The translations under genes and the position numbers were made by a program. Below are positions 7,923 through 17,716 of a DNA stretch of 64,000 bases, piece after piece. The notes beneath the pieces are model-generated. The model ran no database searches. It had not been told where the DNA came from and worked only from the letters and a program-made list of their open reading frames with translations. Numbering within the stretch: position 1 is the stretch's first letter; every line of letters begins with the position of its first letter. Origin of the DNA: Blastococcus fimeti (lineage in GTDB: Bacteria > Actinomycetota > Actinomycetes > Mycobacteriales > Geodermatophilaceae). The stretch lies in the NCBI GenBank assembly GCA_900102115.1, contig FNAW01000006.1, positions 1 to 64,000 of the forward strand, in the 5' to 3' direction.

Positions 7923-10391
7923 GTGGAAGACGCGGCTGACGACCATCTCGTGCGTGTCCGCGGCGCCGCCGAGCACAACCTGCGCACCGTCGACGTCGAC
8001 ATCCCCCGGAACGCGATGGTCGCCTTCACCGGCGTCTCCGGTTCCGGGAAGTCCTCGCTCGCGTTCGGCACGCTCTACGCCGAGGCGCAGCGGCGGTACT
8101 TCGAATCGGTCGCGCCCTACGCCCGCCGGCTCTTGCAGCAGACGGGCGCACCGCACGTACGGGAGATCACCGGTCTTCCCCCGGCGGTGGCACTCCAGCA
8201 GCGCCGCGGAGCCCCGAGCTCGCGGTCGACGGTGGGCACCCTGACCACCCTGTCCAATCTGCTGCGGATGCTCTACTCGCGCGCCGGGATCTACCCGGCG
8301 GGGGCCGCCCGCCTGGAGGCCGACGCGTTCTCCCCCAACACCGCGGCGGGCGCCTGCCCCCGCTGCCAGGGGCTCGGTGAGGTGCACGACGTCACCGAGG
8401 ACCTCCTGGTGCCCGACCCGTCGCTGAGCATCCGCGACGGCGCCATCGCGGCGTGGCCGGGCGCCTGGCAGGGCGCCAACCTGCGCAGCATCGTGACCGG
8501 GCTCGGCATCGACGTCGATACGCCGTGGCGCGACCTCAGCCAGAAGGACCGGGACTGGCTGCTGTTCACCGACGAGCAGCCGTCCGTCCTCATCAAGCCC
8601 GAACGCGACCGCATCGACCACGGCTACCACGGCACGTTCTGGAGCGCCCGCAAGCACGTCATGCACGTGCTCGCCGACTCCCAGAGCCAGCGGATGCGCG
8701 ACCGGGCGATGCGGTTCGTCGAGGGCATCGCCTGCCCCGAGTGCCACGGCAGCCGCCTGCGGCCCGAGGCGCTCGCGGTGACGTTCGTCGGTCACTCGAT
8801 CGCCGAGGTCAACGCGCTGTCGCTCGTCGAGGTGGCGGCGCTGCTGCGGCCCGTGGCGCTCCTCGCCGAGCCCGGGGCAGCGACGCCGACCGCGGAGTCC
8901 GGTGAGTCGACCGAGGTCGCGGTGCGGATCAGCGCGGACCTGGTCACCCGGATCGAGGTGCTGCTCGACCTCGGCCTGGGCTACCTCGGCCTCGGCCGGT
9001 CCTCGACCACCCTGTCGCCGGGCGAGGCGCAGCGCCTGCGGATCGCCACCCAGCTGCGGTCCGGGTTGTTCGGCGTCGTCTACGTCCTGGACGAGCCCTC
9101 CGCGGGCCTGCACCCCGCGGACGCGGAGCCGCTGCTGGACGTGCTGGACCGGCTCAAGGCGTCGGGCAACTCGCTCTTCGTCGTCGAGCACGACATGGAC
9201 GTCGTCCGGCGGGCCGACTGGATCGTCGACATCGGCCCCGGCGCGGGCGCCGGCGGCGGGCGGGTGCTCTACAGCGGCCCGGTCGCCGGCCTCGAGCAGG
9301 TGGCGGACTCCCCCACCGGTCGGTACCTCTTCGGCCGCGCCGAGCCGATCGAGCACCGCAGCCGGACCCCGCAGGGCTGGCTGCACCTGCGTGGCATCTC
9401 CCGGCACAACCTGCAGGACGTGTCCGTCGACGTGCCGCTCGGCGTGCTGACGGCGGTGACCGGGGTCTCGGGCTCCGGGAAGTCGACGCTGGTCACGCAG
9501 GTGCTCGCCGAGGTCGTGCGCCGGCACCTCGGTGGCGCAGCGGAGGACCCGGACGATCCCGGCCTCGAGGTCGACCTGCGGGACGCGTCCGGGCTGGAGG
9601 CGTTCGACCGGCTGGTCCGCGTCGACCAGCGGCCCATCGGCCGCACGCCCCGGTCCAACCTGGCCACGTACACCGGCCTGTTCGACGCCGTCCGGAGGTT
9701 GTACGCCTCCACTGATGAGGCGCGGGCCCGCGGGTACACCGCCGGCCGCTTCTCCTTCAACGTCGCCGAGGGGCGCTGCGAGACCTGCCAGGGCGAAGGC
9801 TTCGTCGCCGTCGAGCTGCTCTTCCTCCCCGGCACGTACGCGGCGTGCCCGACCTGCCATGGCGCCCGGTACAACGCCGAGACCCTCGAGGTGCTCCATC
9901 GCGGCGCGAGCATCGCGGACGTCCTGGCCATGTCGGTCGACGACGCCGTTCCGTTCCTCGCCGACGTCCCGGCCGCGGCGCGGAGCCTGCAGACGCTCCA
10001 GGACGTCGGACTGGGATACCTGCGGCTGGGCCAGCCGGCGACCGAGCTCAGCGGCGGCGAGGCGCAGCGCATCAAGCTCGCCACCGAGCTGCAGCGTGCG
10101 AGCCGCGGCCATGCCCTCTATCTGCTCGACGAGCCGACGGCGGGCCTGCACCCGGCCGACATCAGGCTGCTGCTCCGCCAGCTGCACCGGCTCGTCGACG
10201 CCGGCAACACCGTCGTCCTGGTCGAGCACGACCTCGACACGATCGCCTCCGCCGACTGGGTCCTCGACCTGGGCCCGGGCGGCGGAGATGCGGGCGGGCG
10301 CGTCGTCGCCTCCGGCACCCCGTCCGAGATCGCCACGGCGCCGGGCAGCGCGACCGCGCCCTACCTGGCGCGGCGGCTCGCCGGCTCCTGA
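7923..10391 (+). CDS. Short UvrA paralogue (UvrA2/DrrC-like ABC ATPase)
   Basis: An 822-residue double ABC ATPase of the UvrA family. Walker A motifs (GVSGSGKS) lie near residues 39 and 520, with signatures LSPGEAQRL and LSGGEAQRI. Paired CxxC zinc modules are present in each half (CPRC/CPEC and CETC/CPTC). Canonical UvrA is about 950 residues. Here the roughly 120-150-residue UvrB-binding segment and its first CxxC are missing after the STVGT motif, so it is unlikely to load UvrB. Such UvrA2/DrrC-type proteins are linked to tolerance of DNA-binding drugs. The GTG start is set by the TAGCCT box 6 nt upstream. Confidence 0.9.
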   Translation: MEDAADDHLVRVRGAAEHNLRTVDVDIPRNAMVAFTGVSGSGKSSLAFGTLYAEAQRRYFESVAPYARRLLQQTGAPHVREITGLPPAVALQQRRGAPSSRSTVGTLTTLSNLLRMLYSRAGIYPAGAARLEADAFSPNTAAGACPRCQGLGEVHDVTEDLLVPDPSLSIRDGAIAAWPGAWQGANLRSIVTGLGIDVDTPWRDLSQKDRDWLLFTDEQPSVLIKPERDRIDHGYHGTFWSARKHVMHVLADSQSQRMRDRAMRFVEGIACPECHGSRLRPEALAVTFVGHSIAEVNALSLVEVAALLRPVALLAEPGAATPTAESGESTEVAVRISADLVTRIEVLLDLGLGYLGLGRSSTTLSPGEAQRLRIATQLRSGLFGVVYVLDEPSAGLHPADAEPLLDVLDRLKASGNSLFVVEHDMDVVRRADWIVDIGPGAGAGGGRVLYSGPVAGLEQVADSPTGRYLFGRAEPIEHRSRTPQGWLHLRGISRHNLQDVSVDVPLGVLTAVTGVSGSGKSTLVTQVLAEVVRRHLGGAAEDPDDPGLEVDLRDASGLEAFDRLVRVDQRPIGRTPRSNLATYTGLFDAVRRLYASTDEARARGYTAGRFSFNVAEGRCETCQGEGFVAVELLFLPGTYAACPTCHGARYNAETLEVLHRGASIADVLAMSVDDAVPFLADVPAAARSLQTLQDVGLGYLRLGQPATELSGGEAQRIKLATELQRASRGHALYLLDEPTAGLHPADIRLLLRQLHRLVDAGNTVVLVEHDLDTIASADWVLDLGPGGGDAGGRVVASGTPSEIATAPGSATAPYLARRLAGS

Positions 10392-10470
10392 CGGCGTGGA
10401 ACAGCGGAGGCATCTCGCGGTTGAAGAGGATGAACGCTCAACTTCATGCCCTCAGGAAGAGGTCCTCTCC

Positions 10471-11142
10471 ATGACCACGCTCGGCATCCTCGGCGCCGGC
10501 AAGGTGGGCACCGTGCTGGCCCGGCTCGCCGTCGCGGCCGGGTACGACGTGCTGATCGCCGGCTCGGGCGACCCGGCGAAGATCGCCCTGACCGTCGAGG
10601 TCCTCGTGCCGGGGGCGACCGCGACCACGGCGGCCGACGCCGCCAGCCGGGCCGACGTCGTCGTCCTGGCCCTGCCGCTGGGCAAGCACCGCGCACTCCC
10701 GGTCGAGGCGCTGGCCGGGAAACTGGTCATCGACGCGATGAACTACTGGTGGGAGATCGACGGCGTCCGCGACGACCTCACCGATCCGCGTACCTCCACG
10801 AGCGAGATCGTGCAGGCGTTCCTGCCGGAGTCGCGGGTGGTGAAGGCGTTCAACCACATGGGCTACCACGACCTCGAGGGCGGAGGCCGCCCCGCCGGCG
10901 CTCCCGGCCGGAAGGCGATCGCCCTGGCCGGGGACGAGGCGGCCGACCTCGACGCGGTGGGCCGGATCGTCTCCGACCTCGGCTTCGACCCCGTCGTCGC
11001 GGGCCCTCTGGCGCAGGGCGTCCGCCTCGAACCGGGCACCGAGCCCTTCGGCGCCGACGTCGACACCGACGAACTGCGCGCCATGATCGACCGGTTCCCC
11101 ACCTCGGAGCGCGGCAAGGACGTCATCGCCGCCCGGGGATGA
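10471..11142 (+). CDS. NADPH-dependent F420 reductase-like protein
   Basis: A 223-residue protein with an N-terminal Rossmann motif ([10 protein letters not shown]), a VVVLALPL strand and VVKAFNHM, the NADP/F420-binding hallmarks of the F420H2:NADP oxidoreductase family. Members move hydride between F420 and NADP; many actinobacterial homologues have not been tested and may act on other substrates. The ATG at 10471 follows an AGGAAGAGG ribosome site. It is a single gene in the same direction as the UvrA paralogue, 79 nt downstream. Confidence 0.8.
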   Translation: MTTLGILGAGKVGTVLARLAVAAGYDVLIAGSGDPAKIALTVEVLVPGATATTAADAASRADVVVLALPLGKHRALPVEALAGKLVIDAMNYWWEIDGVRDDLTDPRTSTSEIVQAFLPESRVVKAFNHMGYHDLEGGGRPAGAPGRKAIALAGDEAADLDAVGRIVSDLGFDPVVAGPLAQGVRLEPGTEPFGADVDTDELRAMIDRFPTSERGKDVIAARG

Positions 11143-11186
11143 CGTCCCTCGCCCGCACGGCGGGAACGTCCGGAACGTCGGTGTCG

Positions 11187-11390
11187 CTACGAGTGGTCCG
11201 GATCGGGCCCCTCTGCGAGAGCGCGTCGGCGCACGGCCCCGATCAGCAGGCCGACGAGGAGCACCACGGCCACGGCGACGGCCCAGCGGGCCAGCACGGG
11301 CAGGTCGAAGGCGATGTCCAGGACGGCGTTGACCGCCAGTGCGAGCACCACGGTCGCGAACAGGCGGAGCGCACCCTCGCTGCCACCCAT
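11187..11390 (-). CDS. Small two-helix membrane protein
   Basis: A 67-residue protein with two predicted membrane helices (roughly residues 8-27 and 31-50) and a basic, then acidic, C-terminal tail. No family is recognised. Support comes from the membrane-helix pattern, the clean stop, and a TACCGT -10 box ending 7 nt before the ATG at 11390. The nearby GGGAG is too close to the ATG to serve as a ribosome site, so a leaderless mRNA is likely. Confidence 0.6.
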   Translation of the reverse strand: MGGSEGALRLFATVVLALAVNAVLDIAFDLPVLARWAVAVAVVLLVGLLIGAVRRRALAEGPDPDHS

Positions 11391-11397
11391 GCTCCCG

Positions 11398-11403
11398 ACG
11401 GTA
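11398..11403 (-). promoter_or_regulatory. Leaderless -10 box of the small membrane protein
   Basis: TACCGT on the minus strand, 7 nt before the ATG at 11390, the same geometry as the other leaderless starts in this window. Confidence 0.5.
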
Positions 11404-11627
11404 TCGGTCCGTCTCCTCGAACCCATGGCAACGGGCCCGCGTCGCTCGCGTCCGGCCGGCGCGCCGGGGCGTGACCCGGAGCCGTAGCGGGTCCGGGTCG
11501 AGCGACCGACCGTCCGCATGCCACGCTCAGGGGGCAGTCCTCCCGCAGGAGCACGTGGCGCCGCATGCGCCGTGCCCCCAGCGGGGACCACCCTGCCGCC
11601 GATGAAGCCAGCTGAGAGGGATCCCTG

Positions 11628-12923
11628 ATGCAGAGAGCCGAGCCAACGGAGCTGTTCGACCTGCGGATGAGCGAGGAGGCCCGGCCGCTGTACGACCGCG
11701 TCGTCCGGTTCCTCGAGGACGTGGTCGCCCCGATGCAGGAGGAGTTCTTCCGCCTCGGTGAGGGCCGCGCCGACCGCTGGTCGTACGCACCGGGTCAGCT
11801 GGAGGCGCTGGAGGGCGCCAAGGACAAGGCCAAGGAAGCCGGCCTGTGGAACTTCTTCCTCCCCAACTCCGAGGTCGGCGGCCTGAGCAACCTCGACTAC
11901 GCCTACATCGCCGTCGAGCTCGGCAAGTACCCGCTGGGCTCGGAGTCGCTCAACTGCTCGGCTCCCGACACCGGCAACATGGAGGTGCTCGAGCGCGTCG
12001 GCACCCCGGAGCAGAAGGCCCGGTGGCTCGAGCCGCTGCTCAACGGCGAGATCCGCTCGGCCTTCGCCATGACCGAGCCCGACGTCGGCAGCTCCGATGC
12101 CAAGAACGTCCGGCTCCAGGCGCTGCGTGACGGCGACGACTACGTGCTCAACGGCGAGAAGTACTACATCTCCGGAGCCGGCGACCCGCGCTGCAAGATC
12201 ATGATCGTCATGTGCCAGACGAACCCCGAGGCACCGGTGCACCAGCAGCAGTCTCAGATCCTGGTGCCGATGGACACCCCGGGCGTCCAGGTGATGGAGC
12301 CCATGGAGGTGTTCGGCCGCGACGACGCCCCGCACGGTCACATGCGGATCCGGTTCACCGACGTGCGCGTGCCGGTCTCCAACATCCTGCTCGGCGAGGG
12401 CCGGGGCTTCGAGATCAGCCAGGTGCGCCTGGGCCCGGGGCGCATCCACCACTGCATGCGCGCCATCGGCCAGGGCGAGAAGGCCCTCGAGCTGATGGTC
12501 CGCCGCGGCAAGTTCCGCGAGGCGTTCGGCAAGCCGATCCTGAACCTGGGCAAGAACATGGAGACGGTGTCGCGGGCGCGCATCGAGCTCGACGCCTGCC
12601 GGCTCATGGTGCTCAAGGCCGCCAAGGCGATGGACGTGCTGGGCAACGCCCAGGCCCGCGTCTACGTCTCCGCGGTCAAGGCGATGGTCCCGGAGAAGGT
12701 CTGCCAGATCATCGACCAGGCGATCCAGATCCACGGCGCCACCGGGGTCTCGCAGTGGACCCCGCTGGCGGGCATGTACGCCAGCCAGCGCACCCTCCGC
12801 CTGGCCGACGGCCCCGACGAGGTGCACCACTTCGTCGTCGCCCGGCACGAGGCCGGCCGCTACAGCGAGCCGGCCCCGGGCCGCTCGCAGTCGCTCGGCG
12901 ACGGGGTCTTCGCCGGCCCCTGA
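11628..12923 (+). CDS. Acyl-CoA dehydrogenase (ACAD10/11-like)
   Basis: This 431-residue FAD flavoprotein has the full acyl-CoA dehydrogenase layout: an N-terminal helical domain, a middle beta domain with FAMTEPDVGSSD (FAD/substrate loop), and a C-terminal helical domain. The C-terminal motif GPDEVH places the probable catalytic base, Glu, where the ACAD10/11-type subfamily has it. The LGPGRIHHCMR stretch also fits that group. It catalyses alpha-beta desaturation of acyl-CoAs in beta-oxidation; chain-length preference cannot be read. The ATG follows a GAGAGGG ribosome site. It ends at a strong shared terminator. Confidence 0.9.
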   Translation: MQRAEPTELFDLRMSEEARPLYDRVVRFLEDVVAPMQEEFFRLGEGRADRWSYAPGQLEALEGAKDKAKEAGLWNFFLPNSEVGGLSNLDYAYIAVELGKYPLGSESLNCSAPDTGNMEVLERVGTPEQKARWLEPLLNGEIRSAFAMTEPDVGSSDAKNVRLQALRDGDDYVLNGEKYYISGAGDPRCKIMIVMCQTNPEAPVHQQQSQILVPMDTPGVQVMEPMEVFGRDDAPHGHMRIRFTDVRVPVSNILLGEGRGFEISQVRLGPGRIHHCMRAIGQGEKALELMVRRGKFREAFGKPILNLGKNMETVSRARIELDACRLMVLKAAKAMDVLGNAQARVYVSAVKAMVPEKVCQIIDQAIQIHGATGVSQWTPLAGMYASQRTLRLADGPDEVHHFVVARHEAGRYSEPAPGRSQSLGDGVFAGP

Positions 12924-12953
12924 GCGGGGCCGCCCAGGGCAGCGACTGAACAC

Positions 12954-12989
12954 GGCAGGGCCCGGTCACCACGGTGACCGGGCCCTGCC
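12954..12989. terminator. Bidirectional terminator
   Basis: A 16-17-bp perfect inverted repeat (arms 12954-12970 and 12973-12989) lies between the convergent acyl-CoA dehydrogenase and epimerase-like genes. There is no T tract. Confidence 0.85.
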
Positions 12990-13005
12990 CGTCGTCGGGA
13001 CCGCC

Positions 13006-13908
13006 TCAGGGGCGCAGGCCGCTCCGCAGCTCGTCCAGGGCCTGCGCGAGGCCGACCCGCGGCGACCAGCCCCAGCCCTGGGCACGGTCGGTCAGCAGCC
13101 GGCCGGTCCAGACGGGCTCGTCGGTCCACTCCGGCTCGACGCCCAGCGCGTCGGTCACCGTGCCCAGGTAGTCGCGCCACGTCGCCGGCTCGCCCGCCAC
13201 GATCACCGGGGTGGTCCCCCCGGCCACGGGGCCCCGCTCCGCGTCGTCGGCGGTCGGGACCGCGCCCGAGGCGACGTCCGCGATCAGCGCCGCCAGGTCG
13301 TCGACGTGCACCCAGGACCAGGTCTGGGCCGGGTTCGCCTGTCGGTTCCCGTCCCGGACCGCCTGCGGCCGCAGCGTGTTCCAGACCGACGTCTCGCCGG
13401 CGCCGATGATCGCCGGCGGGCGGACCAGCACGACCGTCAGCCCACCGACCTCCGCGAGCGCGGCGTCGGCGGCGTTCTTGGTGTCCGGGTAGGCCCCGCT
13501 GCCCTCGGGGGCCAGGGCGCCGTCCTCGGCCACGTCGCCGAGGCCGGCCGAGCGGTCGTAGACCGCCGCCGTGGACACGTGCACCAGCCGGGCGACGCCG
13601 GCGTCCCGCGCGGCCCGGGCGAGGCCCGCCGTCCCCTCGACGCCCACCCGCTGCTGCACCTCCCGGGACGAGCCCATCGGGTGGACGGTCGTGACGACGG
13701 CGTCGGCGCCCTGGGTCACCCGGCGCGCGAAGGACTCGTCGGCGAAGTCGCCGACCTCTTCGTCCAGGCCGTCGAGGACGGGTGCACCGCCCGCCCGGCG
13801 GACGACGGCGCGCACCCGCGCCCCCCGCTCGGCGAGCGCCCGGCACACCGCGGTGCCCACCAGGCCGTTCGCACCGGTCACCACGACGACGGGGGTCTGC
13901 TCGGTCAT
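13006..13908 (-). CDS. NAD-dependent epimerase/dehydratase family protein
   Basis: A 300-residue extended short-chain dehydrogenase with the Rossmann motif TGANGLVG at residues 11-18, an STAAVYD strand and a tyrosine in YPDTKNAAD that supplies the YxxxK catalytic pair. Such proteins epimerise, dehydrate or reduce nucleotide sugars and related substrates. No partner gene reveals which. No ribosome site precedes the ATG at 13908. CACAGT, a relaxed -10 box, ends 6 nt upstream, which allows a leaderless start. Confidence 0.8.
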   Translation of the reverse strand: MTEQTPVVVVTGANGLVGTAVCRALAERGARVRAVVRRAGGAPVLDGLDEEVGDFADESFARRVTQGADAVVTTVHPMGSSREVQQRVGVEGTAGLARAARDAGVARLVHVSTAAVYDRSAGLGDVAEDGALAPEGSGAYPDTKNAADAALAEVGGLTVVLVRPPAIIGAGETSVWNTLRPQAVRDGNRQANPAQTWSWVHVDDLAALIADVASGAVPTADDAERGPVAGGTTPVIVAGEPATWRDYLGTVTDALGVEPEWTDEPVWTGRLLTDRAQGWGWSPRVGLAQALDELRSGLRP

Positions 13909-13937
13909 GCCGCCACTGTGCCAGCGACCGGCTCGGC

Positions 13938-14702
13938 TCACCCCTGGAGCGGGTTCCGCTCCTCCGCGAGCCGGCCGGCGAACAGCGGCGGCAGGTAGCG
14001 CAGCATCAGGGCCGACCACACCGCGTGCGTGATCATCGACGCCTGGACGCCGCCGGTGATCCGGCGCTGATGCGCGAAGAGCAGCCCCATCGGCACGCTC
14101 GCCAGCACGAGCGCCGGGTTGCGGGTGGCCGTGGTGGCCAGCCCGTACACGGCGGTCGACACGAGCACCGGCCGGGAGGGGCCGGCCGCCGCGTACAGCG
14201 CGCCGCGGAAGAAGACCTCCTCGGCCACGCCGTTGGCGAGCGCGGTGGTGAGCACGAGGGGGTCCGACCCCTGGTCGGCGTAGCTGAGCACGGAGCCGAT
14301 CGCATGGTCCAGGACGGGGATCCGGCGGGCGACCAGCGCCGCGGCGTAGAAGACCCCGAAGGCGCCGACCCCGGAGACGAGCGGGGTGAGCACCGGCCGG
14401 CGCAGGGTGTCGCCCGGCCCGAACATCCGCCCCAGGTGCAGCGGCCCGGACGCCAGCCCCCCGACCACCCAGGTCCCGGCGACGCCGAGGGTCAGCCCGT
14501 AGAAGCGCGGCGAGCCGGGCGGGGTCGACAGGGAGACCCCGAGCAGCGACGCGCCGGCCACCGCGACGACGCCGGTCACCCGCCGCCGGCGCCGGAAGAC
14601 CTCGTCGCTGTCCCAGTGCTGCCGGGGCACGCGGCGCAGCAGCGGTCCGGAGGCCCGCGCGATCGCGGTCCGCAGTTCTCGGAGGGGGCGGCGGTCGCTC
14701 AC
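13938..14702 (-). CDS. CPBP-family intramembrane protease
   Basis: A 254-residue membrane protein with a basic N-terminus and about six to eight hydrophobic segments. It carries the CPBP/Abi signatures: EEVFFRG (Glu pair near 160-161), FAHQRR and the late HAVWS His, the presumed metal ligands of this glutamyl-type intramembrane protease family. It probably cleaves or matures membrane or secreted peptides; its substrate is unknown. Its GTG overlaps the stop of the upstream NAD(P)-binding gene in a GTGA tetranucleotide, so the two are translationally coupled. Confidence 0.8.
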   Translation of the reverse strand: MSDRRPLRELRTAIARASGPLLRRVPRQHWDSDEVFRRRRRVTGVVAVAGASLLGVSLSTPPGSPRFYGLTLGVAGTWVVGGLASGPLHLGRMFGPGDTLRRPVLTPLVSGVGAFGVFYAAALVARRIPVLDHAIGSVLSYADQGSDPLVLTTALANGVAEEVFFRGALYAAAGPSRPVLVSTAVYGLATTATRNPALVLASVPMGLLFAHQRRITGGVQASMITHAVWSALMLRYLPPLFAGRLAEERNPLQG

Positions 14703-15640
14703 CTGCGCGCCCCTCGGCTCAGCCACCCGCGGCGTCGCTCCCCCACCTGCTGCCGGCGTTCCCGCGCCCGCTCGATCAGCGCGGTCATCACCATCTCGTC
14801 GTAGCCCATCGGGTCGAAGGGGACGACCTTGCGGATGGCGTCGTCGGTGACGACCACCTCGTTGGCCATCGAGTCGATCAGCGACCGGCCCGTGGTGACG
14901 TCGACGTCGGTGACGAACGCCAGCCAGCGCGAGGACAGCTGCGGGCTGAGCAGTGGTACGGGGACGACGAACAGGTGCCGGTTCTGGATCTCGGCGATGC
15001 GGGTGAGCATCTGCAGGTACGTGAGCACCTCCGGCCCGCCCACCTCGAACACCCGCCCCTCGGCCTCGGGGGCGTCGAGCACGCCGACCAGGTAGCGGAC
15101 GACGTCGCCGACCGCGATCGGCTGGGTCCGCGTGCTGACCCACCGGGGCGTGACCATGGCGGGCAGGTGGGCCACCAGCTGGCGGGTCATCTCCCAGGAC
15201 ACCCCGCCGTGGCCGACCACGATGCCCGCGCGGAGCACGGTCACCGGCACGCCGGTGGCGGCGAGGAGCGTCTCGACCTCGCGGCGGCTGCGCAGGTGCC
15301 GGGAGAGCTCGTCGCCGTCCTGGCCGAGGCCGCCCAGGTAGACGATCCGGCGCACCCCGGCCGCGGCGGCGGCGCGGGCGAACGCGCGGGCGGCGTCGGC
15401 GTCCTTGCGCTCGAAGTCGGGATCGTCCAGGGAGTGCACGAGGTAGTAGGCGGCCGCGCACCCCTCGAGCGCCGTCCGCAGCGAGGCCTCGTCGCCGACG
15501 TCGCCGGGTACCGGGCTGCCGGCGCCCTCGTAGCGCTCCGGCCGCCGGGTCATCGCCCGGACCTCGTGGCCGGCTTCCTCGAGCGTGGTGGCCAGCCGGC
15601 TGCCCACGAACCCCGACGCGCCGGTCACCAGGATCCTCAT
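14699..15640 (-). CDS. NAD(P)H-binding protein, atypical SDR
   Basis: A 313-residue atypical short-chain dehydrogenase: Rossmann motif TGASGFVGSR at residues 6-15, RRPERYEG after strand 2 (favouring NADP), VYLGGLG and a VLRAGIVVG strand. This resembles the NmrA/complex-I-intermediate-like SDR_a5 group, which often binds NADP without a full YxxxK site. The C-terminal third has a long helical segment ending in an Arg-rich tail. It is coupled by stop/start overlap to the downstream CPBP protease gene, so they probably act together in the membrane. Confidence 0.75.
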   Translation of the reverse strand: MRILVTGASGFVGSRLATTLEEAGHEVRAMTRRPERYEGAGSPVPGDVGDEASLRTALEGCAAAYYLVHSLDDPDFERKDADAARAFARAAAAAGVRRIVYLGGLGQDGDELSRHLRSRREVETLLAATGVPVTVLRAGIVVGHGGVSWEMTRQLVAHLPAMVTPRWVSTRTQPIAVGDVVRYLVGVLDAPEAEGRVFEVGGPEVLTYLQMLTRIAEIQNRHLFVVPVPLLSPQLSSRWLAFVTDVDVTTGRSLIDSMANEVVVTDDAIRKVVPFDPMGYDEMVMTALIERARERRQQVGERRRGWLSRGARR

Positions 15641-15754
15641 GGGCACAGCCTCGCCCGGACGGGCCGTCGGGGCGACCCGTGGGCCCCGGCGCCGGATACC
15701 GTGCTGCCCTCGGCGGGCCCGCTCGGGGTCGGCCACGTGCGAGCCGGAGATCCC

Positions 15755-16231
15755 GTGTCCTCATCCCTCGACGAGTCCTCGGCCGGGCAGCGCCGCGGTC
15801 GCCGCATCGCCATGAGCCCCTCGGAGGTGGACGCCTTCCTCCGCGAGGAGCGGACCTGCCGCGTGGGCACCGTCGGCCCCGACGGCGCCGCGCACGTCTC
15901 GCCGCTGTGGTTCGTCTGGGACGGGACGGCGCTGTGGCTGCACTCCCTGGTCCGCGCGCAGCGCTGGGCGGACCTCCAGCGGGACCCCCGGGTCACCGTG
16001 CTCGTCGATGCCGGCGTCGAGTACACCGAGCTCCGGGGTGTCGAGCTGTCCGGCCGCGCCGTCGTGGTCGGCGACGTGCCGTGGACCGGGCAACCGGACC
16101 CCGCGCTGGAGGAGCCGGTGCGGCTGTTCGGCGACAAGTACGCCGGTGGCCGCCTTCCTGCCGACAACCGGCACGCCTGGCTGCGGATCGTCCCGGAGAA
16201 GCTCGTCAGCTGGGACTTCCGCAAGAGCTGA
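15755..16231 (+). CDS. PPOX-class FMN/F420-binding protein
   Basis: A 158-residue split-barrel protein of the pyridoxamine 5'-phosphate oxidase-like superfamily (FDOR type): CRVGTVGPDGAAHVSPLWFVWDG, then a LHSLVRAQRW strand and a C-terminal KLVSWDF. Many actinobacterial members bind F420 and reduce unsaturated compounds; others bind FMN or haem, and the cofactor here is not certain. The GTG at 15755 has a CGGAGA ribosome site; an in-frame ATG at 15812 is the alternative. A TACCGT at 15697-15702 is a likely -10 box. Confidence 0.75.
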   Translation: MSSSLDESSAGQRRGRRIAMSPSEVDAFLREERTCRVGTVGPDGAAHVSPLWFVWDGTALWLHSLVRAQRWADLQRDPRVTVLVDAGVEYTELRGVELSGRAVVVGDVPWTGQPDPALEEPVRLFGDKYAGGRLPADNRHAWLRIVPEKLVSWDFRKS

Positions 16232-16255
16232 CGCCCCGTCGTCGAGGCGTCCCCG

Positions 16256-17083
16256 TCAGGCGCCGGCGGCCGTCTCGAGCGCCCGGCGGGTGAGCAGCCG
16301 GGCGAGGTGCCGGCGGTAGTCCGCGTCGGCGTGCATGTCGGCCACCGGCGAGGTGCCCTGGTCGGCCAGCGCCGCGGCGTCGGCGATCGAGGCGCCGGCG
16401 GCCAGGGCCTTCTCGGTCGCGGTCGCCCGCAGGACCGCTCCGCCCATGTTGGCCAGGGCCACCCGGCCGTCCACGGCCGCCGCCGCGACGATCGGCCAGT
16501 CGTTGGCCCGGCGGGTGAACTTCTCGTACCCCCAGCCGAGCGCGCCGGTGCGCGGCACCCGGAGCTCGACGACGAGCTCGTCGGGCGACATCGCCGTCTC
16601 GAAGAACCCGGTCCAGAACTCGGTCACCGGTACCTCGCGGCGTCCGCCGGGGCCCTGCAGGACGACGGTCCCGCCCAGCGCCAGCAGCGCGGTGGGCAGG
16701 TCCGACGCCGGGTCGCTGTGCGCCGTCGTCCCGCCGATCGTGCCGCGGTGCCGGACCTGGGGGTCCCCGACCAGCCCGGCGACGTGCGGCAGCAGCGGCA
16801 CCTCGGCGCGGGCGACCTCGTCCCGCTCCAACTCGTGATGGCGGGTGCCCGCACCGATCGCCACCACCGCGTCCGCGCCGGAGCCCTCGACGCGGACGTA
16901 GGACAGCTCGGGGATCCCGCTGATGTCGATCAGCACCGTCGGCACGGCCAGCCGCAGCTTCATCAGCGGCAGCAGCGAGTGCCCGCCGGCCAGCAGCTTC
17001 GCGTCCTCACCGTGCTCGGCCAGCGCGCTCAGCGCCTCGTCGACGGAGCCGACGCGGACGTAGTCGAAGGGCGACGGGATCAC
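16256..17083 (-). CDS. CoxM-type FAD subunit of a molybdenum hydroxylase
   Basis: A 275-residue subunit of the CO dehydrogenase medium-chain type: FDYVRVGS opening, the [14 protein letters not shown]-binding loop near residues 31-41, and the second FAD loop [11 protein letters not shown] near residue 112. It carries electrons from the [2Fe-2S] subunit to FAD. Its GTG overlaps the stop of the CoxS gene (GTGA), so the two are coupled. The large subunit is encoded on the opposite strand at 17717, which is unusual. Because that subunit is form II, substrates other than CO are likely. Confidence 0.85.
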   Translation of the reverse strand: MIPSPFDYVRVGSVDEALSALAEHGEDAKLLAGGHSLLPLMKLRLAVPTVLIDISGIPELSYVRVEGSGADAVVAIGAGTRHHELERDEVARAEVPLLPHVAGLVGDPQVRHRGTIGGTTAHSDPASDLPTALLALGGTVVLQGPGGRREVPVTEFWTGFFETAMSPDELVVELRVPRTGALGWGYEKFTRRANDWPIVAAAAVDGRVALANMGGAVLRATATEKALAAGASIADAAALADQGTSPVADMHADADYRRHLARLLTRRALETAAGA

Positions 17084-17583
17084 GCCTGGACCTCCTGCGC
17101 ACCCGGGACGCGGCCGGCCGCGGGGCCCGCCTGCGCCGCGGTGCGGACCGCCCGCACGATGTTGTGGTAGCCCGTGCACCGGCAGAGGTTGCCCTCCAGG
17201 CCCTCGCGGACCTCGCGGTCGGTCGGGTCCGGGTTGTCGGCCAGCAGGCCGATCGAGGCCATGACCATGCCCGGCGTGCAGAACCCGCACTGCAGGCCGT
17301 GCTCCTCGCGGAAGGCCGCCTGCACCGGGTGCAGCTCGCCGTCGGCGGTGGCCAGCCCCTCCAGCGTGGTGACCTGCGCGCCGGCGGTCTGCACGGCCAG
17401 CACGGTGCAGGACTTCACGCTGAGCCCGTCGACGATGACCGTGCACGCGCCGCAGGACGTCGTGTCGCAGCCGATGTTGGTCGCCTTGAGCCCGCACTCC
17501 TCGCGCAGGTAGTGCGCCAGCAGCAGCCGGGGCTCGACGTCGTCGGTGCGCTGCTCGCCGTTCACGGTGATGGTGACCTGCAT
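17080..17583 (-). CDS. CoxS-type [2Fe-2S] subunit
   Basis: A 167-residue iron-sulphur subunit with both clusters complete: the plant-ferredoxin-type cluster on Cys39, Cys44, Cys47 and Cys59, and the second cluster on Cys99, Cys102, Cys134 and Cys136 (CGFC and CRC motifs). It passes electrons from the molybdenum subunit to FAD. The ATG at 17583 follows an AGAGGGG ribosome site. It is the first gene of a two-gene coxS-coxM unit divergent from the large subunit gene. Confidence 0.9.
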   Translation of the reverse strand: MQVTITVNGEQRTDDVEPRLLLAHYLREECGLKATNIGCDTTSCGACTVIVDGLSVKSCTVLAVQTAGAQVTTLEGLATADGELHPVQAAFREEHGLQCGFCTPGMVMASIGLLADNPDPTDREVREGLEGNLCRCTGYHNIVRAVRTAAQAGPAAGRVPGAQEVQA

Positions 17584-17680
17584 CGAGTGCCCCTCTGCTG
17601 ACGGTGGTGATCGAGGTCTACACCGTGCGCGCGCTCCGCACACTCCGGGACACCCCGGCCGCCGTCACTGCGTGTCCTGT

Positions 17681-17692
17681 CTTGCACGCAAG
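17681..17692. promoter_or_regulatory. Palindrome over the coxL -35 region
   Basis: CTTGCACGCAAG is a perfect 5-bp inverted repeat with a 2-nt centre. It overlaps the TTGCAC that serves as -35 for coxL and sits between the divergent coxSM and coxL units. It is a candidate operator for joint control, assigned from symmetry only. Confidence 0.35.
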
Positions 17693-17710
17693 CGGGATGG
17701 GTGCCAGGTT
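17682..17710 (+). promoter_or_regulatory. Leaderless promoter of coxL
   Basis: TTGCAC (17682-17687), a 17-bp spacer and CAGGTT (17705-17710), then 6 nt to the ATG at 17717 with no ribosome site. The geometry predicts transcription starting at the start codon. Confidence 0.5.
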
Positions 17711-17716
17711 CCGGGA

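Noticed and set aside
10420..10442. GTTGA and TCAAC inverted repeat upstream of the F420-reductase-like gene
   Set aside because: Only 5-bp arms over a 13-nt spacer, no clear promoter around it; too weak to list as an operator.
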